From the NCBI RefSeq assembly GCF_007752935.1, contig NZ_CP036319.1, positions 1,984,001 to 2,048,000 of the forward strand: 64,000 nt of DNA, given 5' to 3'. The position numbers and the translations under genes are program-made. The notes under the pieces were generated by a model. That model was given only the letters and a program-made list of their open reading frames with translations. It searched no databases and was not told where the DNA came from. This document shows positions 18,758 through 25,450 of the stretch, in pieces; position 1 is the stretch's first letter, and each line of letters starts with the position of its first letter. This DNA is from Crateriforma conspicua (GTDB lineage Bacteria > Planctomycetota > Planctomycetia > Pirellulales > Pirellulaceae).

Positions 18758-19077
18758 TTTTTCAAAGTGTTCGGAATCGGGGCTGTCCGATGGCATCGCC
18801 CTCGCGTCAAAGTTTAGCAAGGCAAGTAACACAGGTTGCGATACAGCATTTCGGCCTGACATTGGACATCGATCCGGCCACTAGGAACAACCGTGCATTG
18901 ACCTTTGGCACCGTCGCCGGTTCTTGACCGGATTGTGACATCGTCATGCATACCGATGCATCGACAATCGCCAACCTGCCGCAAATTCTCTGAAAATGCC
19001 AGGAAAAAATTCCATATTGGCAAACTTCGTCGGTCGGCCTGTCTGGCGCCACTCGCACGCATACGCACAGCCTGTAA
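18758..19077. other. Intergenic region upstream of sulfatase
   Basis: This 320-bp stretch should hold the promoter of the minus-strand sulfatase. I see no coding frame with a family motif and no repeat. It ends at the antitoxin remnant. Confidence 0.5.
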
Positions 19078-19188
19078 TCACAGCGATTCAACAAACTGGC
19101 GGGGCTGGACGCGGTCTAGCTGAATCCGCTCGTGCTGTTCAATGACCGCTTTGGCAGCCCGCTCCGCGTTGCCCAGCACGAAATCGGA
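19078..19188 (-). pseudogene. Remnant of DUF1778-type antitoxin gene
   Basis: The minus-strand frame reads SDFVLGNAERAAKAVIEQ then HERIQLDRVQPRQFVESL and stops. This matches residues of the intact antitoxin at 39095-39370 (SDFVLGNAEQAAKAVIEE, HERIQLDRTQSRVLVDAL) almost position for position. The DNA-binding N-terminus, the C-terminal tail and any toxin gene are missing. It lies beside a copy of the same IS type that follows the intact antitoxin locus. Confidence 0.85.
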
Positions 19189-19638
19189 CGCGTTGCAGCA
19201 CGGTCGCCAACTCGCAATCAACTGGTCAAAGCGACGACTGAAATTCGCGGACTTTTCCAAAGACTTCTCTCACCATTGATACTTCCATTGGCTTCTTACG
19301 CCCCATCACCTCCCCGTGCAGGACCCCCAGCGTGAGATTTCGCGGGAGTTCTCTTTTTCGTAAACACTGCCGGGGAAATGGCTTACTGAGTCAGAGGCCG
19401 TTTGGGTTCAAAGCGGCACAAATGTCACGGCTACGAACGTTCTAGCGAGCAAGAGTTCGCGGCTTACGGGCGTCACACTTGGTATGACGGTGGCCGCGTG
19501 TGACGGATTGAAGAGTGACGGTGAAACGACGCGTCTCCATTGAACCGGGGCGGGTTCGAATTACTTTGGAGGGCCGATCCTGGGGTGCAAAAAGTCCGCT
19601 CCGACCGCGACTTTCCCTATGAAAACAGCATAATTGCA

Positions 19639-20028
19639 ATGGCGAGCTTCCGAAACGTCTACACCTCTTTGATGCTCGTGATCGCCAAGTCCACGGACAA
19701 GGAATTGGCTCGGCAAGTGAGCTATTTGAAAGCAGAAAACCAGATCCTGCGAAGCCGACTGCCGAAGCGACTGAGCCTAACTCTGCGTGAGAAAAATCGC
19801 CTGATCCGGTTCGCCAGAAATCTTGGCTCGGCGTTGAACGAGCTGGCGACGATCGTGCATCCCTCAACCATTCGTCGATGGATCCGAGAAGAATCCGGCA
19901 AGAAGAAGCAGAAACCGAAGAAGGGCCGGCCAAGAACTGCCGCGGACATCGAAAAGCTGATTTTGAAACTCGCCTGTCACGGGGCGCTTGAAAAGGGACC
20001 ACCTGGGGGCGCCTCTGGTCCCTTTTGA
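19639..20028 (+). pseudogene. Truncated rve-type transposase (N-terminal part)
   Basis: From the ATG at 19639 the protein reads MASFRNVYTSLMLVIAKS, then ELARQVSYLKAENQILRSRL, then HPSTIRRWIREE and KKGRPRTAADIEKLILKL. This parallels the first ~115 residues of the intact transposase at 39866 (LAQQIRFLKAENEILRSKL, STFRRWVRK, AGRPKLEEDVRETI). It then diverges and stops, and the DDE catalytic core is absent. Sequence divergence from the other two copies suggests a different, older IS lineage. Confidence 0.8.
19991..20026. terminator. Hairpin with terminator-like shape
   Basis: AAAAGGGACCA at 19991-20001 is exactly complementary to TGGTCCCTTTT at 20016-20026 with a 14-base loop. The hairpin ends in a T run on either strand. 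It marks the junction between the two truncated IS copies and could terminate transcription in both directions; this is inferred from shape only. Confidence 0.5.
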
Positions 20029-20030
20029 GC

Positions 20031-20794
20031 TTTTCCTCCCCGTACAAAACCAATCCGGAGAGACTCAGCGGATTTTGCAGGATTTTTTGTGAGGAATACG
20101 CCTGTTGCAATGCACTTGCCGTCCCTTTTGATCCGTTCTCGGGCGACGCAGATGCGAAATCTATATGGGACGTTGCTGTTAACCGACGCTGCTTTTTCTC
20201 GCCTGTCTGCGAGTGGTTAACAGGGAGAGAGAATGCTGGCCGAAGCGACTCGATCGCTGGCAATCTGTTCCGATTTTTCTGAACGGCGATGCCGAAGTTT
20301 AAATGGCAAACTACGCTTCATACTTGTGGCCATTGCGGCGGGCGAATCGGTCTGTACGCTCGTCGTTTCAGCGGGGTACAAAAACGTCGCCAACCCGAAT
20401 ATTTCAGGATTTGCAAGGGAATCGGCAGTACGAATGGCCGCGATCGTTCACCCGCTTTTGACACTGCTTGCGTCACTGACTCGGCAGGAACTGGCCCAGC
20501 AAGTGACGTACTTGAAAGCGGAGAATGCAATCCTGCGGAGCAAGTTACCGTATCGGATCACGTTGAACAATCAGGAGCGACGCCGGCTGGTTCGTCACGG
20601 CAAGAAGCTTGGCCCGCGTATCAAGGAACTGATCTCAATCGTCAGCTATTCGACCTTTCGCCGCTGGATCCGAAACATGGAGGACGGGCCGGCGAAACGG
20701 CCGAAATCGAAAGTGGACGATAAACCTGGTCGGCCGCGAATCGACGAAAGCATCGCCGATACGATCATCCGGATCCGGAAAGAGACCGGCTGGG
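20031..20794 (+). mobile_element. Truncated rve-type IS, copy 2
   Basis: The left end (CTCCCCGTACAAAACCAATC from about 20036) and the long leader, including GCTGTTAACCGA...TCTGCGAGTGGTTAACAGGG, match the element at 39469 closely. Its transposase (from 20434) is cut at about 20794, where the terminal repeat of the IS3-family element starts. The 3' half is not found on the far side of that IS3 element. Confidence 0.8.
20434..20794 (+). pseudogene. Truncated rve-type transposase, 3' half lost
   Basis: From the ATG at 20434 the protein reads MAAIVHPLLTLLASLTRQEL, then AQQVTYLKAENAILRSKL, STFRRWIRN and IIRIRKETG. It is highly similar to residues 1-119 of the intact copy at 39866 (MANIVHPLLTLLASLTRQEL, IIRIRKETG). 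The frame then enters the IS3-family terminal repeat and continues as noise. The catalytic core with Asp176, Asp242 and Glu277 of the intact copy is missing, so it cannot be active. Confidence 0.88.
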
Positions 20795-20822
20795 TGGAAT
20801 GCCCCCATTTCCTGATCCACGG

Positions 20823-21692
20823 TTATGAGAGTACGGGTTGGTTAAACGATTCCACAGTGGGCTGCTTCCGCGAAGGGAGCGCAGCGAACGAAGCGGAAGT
20901 AGCCCACTGTGAAGCAAAATCCGCTGGGGCCATTCCACCGATGCCGCTGTGCGGACGTCGATGGTTGTACGTTTGACGCCATGACTCAATGATCGACTGT
21001 GCCTCGGACAAGCTGCTGAACAGCTCGCACGATAAACACTCATCGCGAAGCCTGCTGTGGAAGCTTTCGACGTAGCCGTTCTGCCAGGGACTGCCCGGTT
21101 CGATGTAGGAAGTCCCCACCTCAATGAAGTCCAGAAAGGAGCGGACCGCCTTGCTGATGAACTCCGGGCCATTGTCGCTGCGGATGAACGACGGGATGCC
21201 GCGGCTGACGAATAAGTCGCTCAACAGCGCCACCAAATCGTCGCCGGTGAACTTTCGACCCACTTCCAGTGCAATGCACTCACGAGTGAACTCGTCGATC
21301 AGAGAGAGGATCTTCAACGAGCGACCGTCTTCGGTTCGATCAAAGATGAAGTCGACCGACCAAACGTGATTGGGGTACTCGGCCGATCGACGAATGACGC
21401 CGCCTTCGGAGTTACCCAATCGTCGCTTTTTCGCCTTTTTGACCGGCACCTTGAGACCTTGTTGTTTCCAGAGTCGGTGGATTCGTTTGAAGTTCACACG
21501 CCAGCCTTCCTGCCGCAGAAGACGAGTGATGCGTCGATAGCCATAGCGAGGAAACTCGCGGACGAGTTCCAGTATTCGAGCAACCAGACGTGGTTCGTCT
21601 TCTTTTGCGTTTGGCCGGTATCGTTGGCTACTTCGCGATTGGCCGAGCGTCCTGCAAGCCCGACGCTCCGAGACGCCGAAGCAACTCTGCAA
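20823..21692 (-). CDS. IS3-family OrfB (DDE integrase core)
   Basis: 289 residues from the TTG at 21692; the frame is open further upstream (LLSPTRRREAACKLQSCFG) into the end of orfA, as expected for an OrfAB fusion by -1 frameshift. The HTH_21 region (VREFPRYGYRRITRLLRQEG) precedes the rve core with Asp114 (WSVDFIFD), Asp173 (IRSDNGPEF) and Glu209 (NGYVESFHS). The Asp173-Glu209 spacing of 35 fits the DDE(35) rule. The C-terminus (TYNHRRPHSGIGGMAPADF) is typical. All catalytic residues are present, so the element may be functional. Confidence 0.93.
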   Translation of the reverse strand: MQSCFGVSERRACRTLGQSRSSQRYRPNAKEDEPRLVARILELVREFPRYGYRRITRLLRQEGWRVNFKRIHRLWKQQGLKVPVKKAKKRRLGNSEGGVIRRSAEYPNHVWSVDFIFDRTEDGRSLKILSLIDEFTRECIALEVGRKFTGDDLVALLSDLFVSRGIPSFIRSDNGPEFISKAVRSFLDFIEVGTSYIEPGSPWQNGYVESFHSRLRDECLSCELFSSLSEAQSIIESWRQTYNHRRPHSGIGGMAPADFASQWATSASFAALPSRKQPTVESFNQPVLS

Positions 21693-21724
21693 CTTGCAGG
21701 CTGCTTCACGGCGACGCGTCGGGC

Positions 21725-22009
21725 TTAGAAGTTTCCCTCAGCGATCACCTTGAGCATTCGCTTATCGAGTTCTGCTTCGGCCAGCAGTTCTTTGAGCTTC
21801 TGGTTCTCGATTTCGAGTTCGCGAAGCCGTCGAGCCTCATCGGACTTCATGCCGCCGTACTGCTTCTTCCATCGCATCCAGGTCGATTCAACAATCCCAA
21901 GCTTCTGGTACACCTCCGCCAGGCTCTTGCCGGCGGCCAACATGGCTTCACCCTCGGCGATCGCCTTGACGATCTGTTCGGGCTTACGTCGCTTTCGTGC
22001 TTGTTTCAT
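21725..22009 (-). CDS. IS3-family OrfA (helix-turn-helix)
   Basis: 94 residues from the ATG at 22009 (MKQARKRRKPEQIVKAIAEG). It carries the insertion-element helix-turn-helix (SLAEVYQKLGIVESTWMRW) and a leucine-rich coil (ARRLRELEIENQKLKELLAE) that mediates multimerisation. It ends with TAA just as the orfB frame begins, one base back, so a -1 frameshift would make the OrfAB transposase typical of this family. I do not see the usual A-rich slippery heptamer. A TTG 42 bp upstream is in frame but lies in the terminal region. Confidence 0.9.
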   Translation of the reverse strand: MKQARKRRKPEQIVKAIAEGEAMLAAGKSLAEVYQKLGIVESTWMRWKKQYGGMKSDEARRLRELEIENQKLKELLAEAELDKRMLKVIAEGNF

Positions 22010-22104
22010 CTCGAGAGTCTCCTTGGCCGTTATTGGCCAGTACACTCTCATAACTCATGGACCAGTTTTTGGGGAGCACGCCACCTCCCTTCCTAACTGG
22101 AAGC

Positions 22105-23949
22105 TCAGGGGCCTTGCAGATCAAAGCAGACGGCCTTTATCTGCAACCTGCCTTTCGCCGTCGCGGGATCGATCAATTCCACCGAGAGAATGTATTCGCC
22201 TGGCGTCAGAGGCAAGCTAGTCTGTCTTGGCCGTCGTACGGAGTGTTGCTTATCCGCTAGCTGCTGCAGCGATGCTTCGATCAGCTGTTCTCCGATGCCA
22301 ATTCGAAAACGAGCCTGAGCATCGATCGCCTTGTCCGAGCTGGATGATTGCAAGCAGACCGCATAGGTCCCCTTCTGCTCGACCCGAATTCGGAACCGTG
22401 CCACATCGCCGCCATCGTCCCAGTCCCGAATCCCTTCGCTGCCCCTTGTGACGCCATGATCTTCAAACGCAGAAGCGATGTGCACACTGGATCTCACTTG
22501 GCCGGCGACTCCAATCGTTGAAGTCGGGTACGTGAAGCAACGCGGCGAATCGATGAAGGCTTCGAACCAGGTTTTCATGGCAGCCGACATTTTCTGCTTA
22601 CGGTTCGGGTAAGTATCGCTTAGGTCCACCAGTTCCGACGGGTCACTTTGAATGTCGAACAACATCTCGTCGTCTTTGAATTTGACCAATTTGAAACGTT
22701 GATCGCGGATGGAGATATTGTCTTGAAACTCGTAACGCAGCACGGAACGCTGTCGGATCGGCATTGCCTTGTGCATGCCACTGCTGGTGAAGGGTTTCGT
22801 TCCCCAGGTGGGCGTCGGCCGGGTGCCCATGAGGTAGCGATCGCTCCAGTTAGCGTTTTCGCCAAGATCCATTAGCGGTTTCAAGCTTCGCCCGGCAAGC
22901 GGACCCGCAGTGTCGGTGGGTATCGCCACACCGGCCAGTTCGCATATCGTGGGCAGCAAGTCCATGACGTGGGCATTGTCGGCGATTGAAACGCCACCGT
23001 GGCCGCCGGGCAACCGGATGAACAACGGTGAACGCACACCATTGTCCCACACTTGCCCCTTCTGTCCTCGCAGCTTCATTGCGTTCCGGATGACCGCTTC
23101 GTCGTCAGCGATGAATTGCGAGTTGTTTGACATCCGGTTGATGGGGCCGTTGTCGTGCAAGTAGACAACCACCGTGTTCTGTGCAAGATCGCTCTCGGTA
23201 ATCGATTCGATCAAACGTCCGACGCCCTCATCCGTCTGTGCGACATACCCTGCAAGAAGCTCGAATCCCTCGCTGTATCCTCGCCCACGGTATCGTTCGA
23301 TGTACTCTTCCTTGGCGGTCCACTGGGTGTGAATCTGCGGATAGCTCGCCATCGCAAACCATGGTTTCCCTTCTGCTTGTTTGCGCCGTATGAAGTCCTT
23401 CGTCCATTCGGTTACCAGGTCGACGCTCCATCCTTTCGGCGACTCCTGAATACCGTTTCGTTCCACAATAGGACCCGTGTCTGCATACAATCGTCCGACC
23501 AAGTGAATGCTTTCGTCGAAGCCGCGACGATACGGTTTGGTGTCTTCGGATTTACCCAAATGCCATTTGCCGAATAGGCCGGTCGCGTAACCACCACGTT
23601 GCAATGCTTGGGCCAGCGTCACTTCGTCGGTGTGCATGTATTCGCGCCCACCGTGAACCCCCCAAACGCCAGCGTCAACGAAGTAGCGACCCGTCATCAA
23701 GGCCGCCCGAGTGGGGGAACATGACGCATTGACGAAGAAGTTTTCGAAACGAATCGACTGTTTGCTCAATCGATCAATTTGAGGAGTCTCGAACACGGAA
23801 TTCCCCGAGCAACTCAAGTCTCCAATCCCCATGTCATCCATTAATATCAAGAGGATGTTCGGATTGGAAGACGCATCAGCGGGCGCTGGCCCCAAGATCG
23901 CGATAGCAAACACAAGGCAAAGGCGGCTCAGGTTGCGATTCAAATTCAT
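22105..23949 (-). CDS. Secreted sulfatase with C-terminal beta domain
   Basis: 614 residues with a signal peptide (MNLNRNLSRLCLVFAIAIL... ending near PADA). The sulfatase core has PNILLILMDDMGIGDLSCSG and the formylglycine signature CSPTR (77-81), then GYATGLFGKWHLGK and VVVYLHDNGPINR. After about residue 470 a further module (SSVHIASAFEDHG ... RFRIRVEQKGTYAVCLQ ... PGEYILSVELID) looks like a beta-sandwich of the type that binds glycans and recurs at the end of the sulfatase at 30984. It is the last gene of the long minus-strand operon, separated from the GH26 gene by the palindromic repeat. The IS3 element begins about 20 bp past its stop codon but has not damaged it. Confidence 0.93.
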   Translation of the reverse strand: MNLNRNLSRLCLVFAIAILGPAPADASSNPNILLILMDDMGIGDLSCSGNSVFETPQIDRLSKQSIRFENFFVNASCSPTRAALMTGRYFVDAGVWGVHGGREYMHTDEVTLAQALQRGGYATGLFGKWHLGKSEDTKPYRRGFDESIHLVGRLYADTGPIVERNGIQESPKGWSVDLVTEWTKDFIRRKQAEGKPWFAMASYPQIHTQWTAKEEYIERYRGRGYSEGFELLAGYVAQTDEGVGRLIESITESDLAQNTVVVYLHDNGPINRMSNNSQFIADDEAVIRNAMKLRGQKGQVWDNGVRSPLFIRLPGGHGGVSIADNAHVMDLLPTICELAGVAIPTDTAGPLAGRSLKPLMDLGENANWSDRYLMGTRPTPTWGTKPFTSSGMHKAMPIRQRSVLRYEFQDNISIRDQRFKLVKFKDDEMLFDIQSDPSELVDLSDTYPNRKQKMSAAMKTWFEAFIDSPRCFTYPTSTIGVAGQVRSSVHIASAFEDHGVTRGSEGIRDWDDGGDVARFRIRVEQKGTYAVCLQSSSSDKAIDAQARFRIGIGEQLIEASLQQLADKQHSVRRPRQTSLPLTPGEYILSVELIDPATAKGRLQIKAVCFDLQGP

Positions 23950-23976
23950 AGGGAGGTCCCGTTTGTCGTTGAGAGA

Positions 23977-24112
23977 CTAGGCACTGTTTATCAATTCAAG
24001 ACGAAGGCCAATGAAAACGGTAACCCGACGCGTCAGCGAGGGATTCTTGATGAATGAATAACTTCGGCCCCTTGCTGACGCTTCGGGTTACCAATTGATA
24101 AACAGTGCCTAG
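23977..24112. repeat. Palindromic MITE-like repeat, copy 2
   Basis: 136 bp, nearly identical to the copy at 6227-6362. The ends are CTAGGCACTGTTTATCAATT and its exact reverse complement. The inner arms GGTAACCCGACGCGTCAGCG and TGCTGACGCTTCGGGTTACC also pair. It fills the gap between the sulfatase start (23949) and the GH26 gene, whose TAG stop codon lies inside the terminal repeat. It may act as a terminator or mRNA-stabilising hairpin. Confidence 0.9.
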
Positions 24113-25362
24113 CGTCCGGTTTCTGCCGACGGAGCACGATACATATCCGGAAGATCTGTTTCGAAAAGAGTGTAAGGATCTTTATGGAAAGACTTGAAAT
24201 CCGCATGGTGTGGGTCGCCCGGAAGCGGCACCCAATAGTTTTCTGGGCCATTTTGCCACAGCAACATGTAGACGAATTGGCGGGCGTGGGCGTCGGACTT
24301 CAGCATTTCTAGCAGGTCGACGTACCAACTCGTCTTTGACGAATTCTTCAGGCCCTTTCTTACGCCGATCTCCGCGATGACAACTGGCTTCTCGTGCTTC
24401 TGGGCAAAAGACGCCGTAATCTCGCAGTTCTCCAGGAACTCGCGGTAAAAAACCTCCCAGGGCTCTTCTCCGTCCCTGTAGGTTTCGTTGCCGTAGTGGT
24501 CGACAGCTAGAAAATCGACGTACTTGTCTCCCGGATACCTAGAACGCATTTCTTCTTCGCCGGTACGGGTAACCGAATACGGCGAATAGACCAACAACAG
24601 GTTGTCGACTCCCTTGTCGCGAAGGTAGTCGACCGTGTAGCGATAGGCAGAGACATACTCCTCTGAACTACACGACTTAACGCCCCACCAGAACGCGTTG
24701 TGGGTGTGCTCATGAAAGGGGCGAAACAGGACAGGGATTTTCACACCATCAACCGTAAGACCCTTGAAAAATTTCACCTTTTTGTCCAGCTCTGATCTCC
24801 ACGCCTCGTTAGCAGAACCACCAGGTGTGATCTCTCGCATGGGATTGCCCGCCCTGTCCTTGTGACCGCCTCCGGAAAGCGGGTTGTGAGCATGCCAGCT
24901 GATTGTAATGATCCCACCACGTAGGTGGGCGTCGATGATCTCATCTCGAATCAGGTTGTGCTCCCGATTCACTGGATTGAAATCAAATCCATGCACGGCC
25001 GGGTACTCGCCCACTGCCCTGACGCAATCGGAGGGATACGGAGGCACGTTTTCAAAGTTTCGCCCGTCACGAAACATTGTTTGGGTGTTTTGATGCCCGA
25101 CCATGATTCCCCTTCCACTCATGCGTTTCATGTTCGCATAGAGATTCCGAGTCTCGATCGTCGCGTTTCCATCCGATTGGCCCCTTGAGGTTGAATGCCC
25201 CATCACGAGTACGACTCCCCAACAGATGCAAAAGATTAAAACGGTTCGTAGTGAATGCCAACCTTCCTTGATGTTTTTCCGGAACCGACCCACAGGAACG
25301 TCGTGCTGGTGCCGTTCTCGAAGTCGCATCGTACAGCTTCCAATCTTGTTTCGATGAATCAT
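24109..25362 (-). CDS. GH26 family glycoside hydrolase (mannanase-like)
   Basis: 417 residues. An N-terminal basic stretch precedes one hydrophobic segment (TVLIFCICWGVVLVMG, about 40-55), so it is exported or anchored. The start is uncertain; Met12 is an alternative. The catalytic domain has the GH26 layout: GIMVGHQNT, FDFNPVNREHN, ITISWHAHNP, VLFRPFHEHT with predicted acid/base Glu218, and PVVIAEIGVRKG with predicted nucleophile Glu331. FVYMLLWQNG fits the last barrel strands. GH26 enzymes cleave beta-1,4-mannan or, in some clades, beta-1,3-xylan; both occur in marine algae, and I cannot tell which applies. It lies in the sulfatase operon. Its stop codon is supplied by the palindromic repeat. 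Confidence 0.9.
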   Translation of the reverse strand: MIHRNKIGSCTMRLRERHQHDVPVGRFRKNIKEGWHSLRTVLIFCICWGVVLVMGHSTSRGQSDGNATIETRNLYANMKRMSGRGIMVGHQNTQTMFRDGRNFENVPPYPSDCVRAVGEYPAVHGFDFNPVNREHNLIRDEIIDAHLRGGIITISWHAHNPLSGGGHKDRAGNPMREITPGGSANEAWRSELDKKVKFFKGLTVDGVKIPVLFRPFHEHTHNAFWWGVKSCSSEEYVSAYRYTVDYLRDKGVDNLLLVYSPYSVTRTGEEEMRSRYPGDKYVDFLAVDHYGNETYRDGEEPWEVFYREFLENCEITASFAQKHEKPVVIAEIGVRKGLKNSSKTSWYVDLLEMLKSDAHARQFVYMLLWQNGPENYWVPLPGDPHHADFKSFHKDPYTLFETDLPDMYRAPSAETGR

Positions 25363-25450
25363 GATGCTTGGAATGAACGGGGGGGCTTGAATGTGACTAC
25401 TGCAATTCGCGAATCGGCGGATTCGACCACGCTACATGCCAGGCTGGCGA

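Larger units (their letters stand above)
19308..20030 (+). mobile_element. Truncated rve-type IS, copy 1
   Basis: The left end has CTCCCCGTGCAGGACC, close to the CTCCCCGTACAAAACC seen at the left edges of the copies at 20035 and 39469. A transposase N-terminus follows from 19639, at a similar distance. The right part of the element is missing: it ends near 20030, where the next copy begins. Confidence 0.65.
20795..22083 (-). mobile_element. Complete IS3-family insertion sequence
   Basis: About 1.29 kb with imperfect terminal inverted repeats. The left end reads TGGAATGCCCCC, then GTTATGAGAGT. The right end read inward is TGGCGTGCTCCCC, then GTTATGAGAGT. It carries orfA and orfB in the usual overlapping IS3 arrangement. 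I see no matching target duplication at the two ends (TGGG on the left, CCTC on the right), so flanking DNA has been rearranged since insertion. Fragments of the same element occur at 37001 and 56894. Confidence 0.88.

Noticed and set aside
20031-22104. Simple IS3 insertion into an otherwise reconstructable transposase
   Set aside because: The 3' half of the transposase is absent after the IS3 element and the flanking four bases do not match.
6227-24112. Palindromic repeats as CRISPR repeats
   Set aside because: Only two copies 17.7 kb apart, no spacer array and no cas genes.
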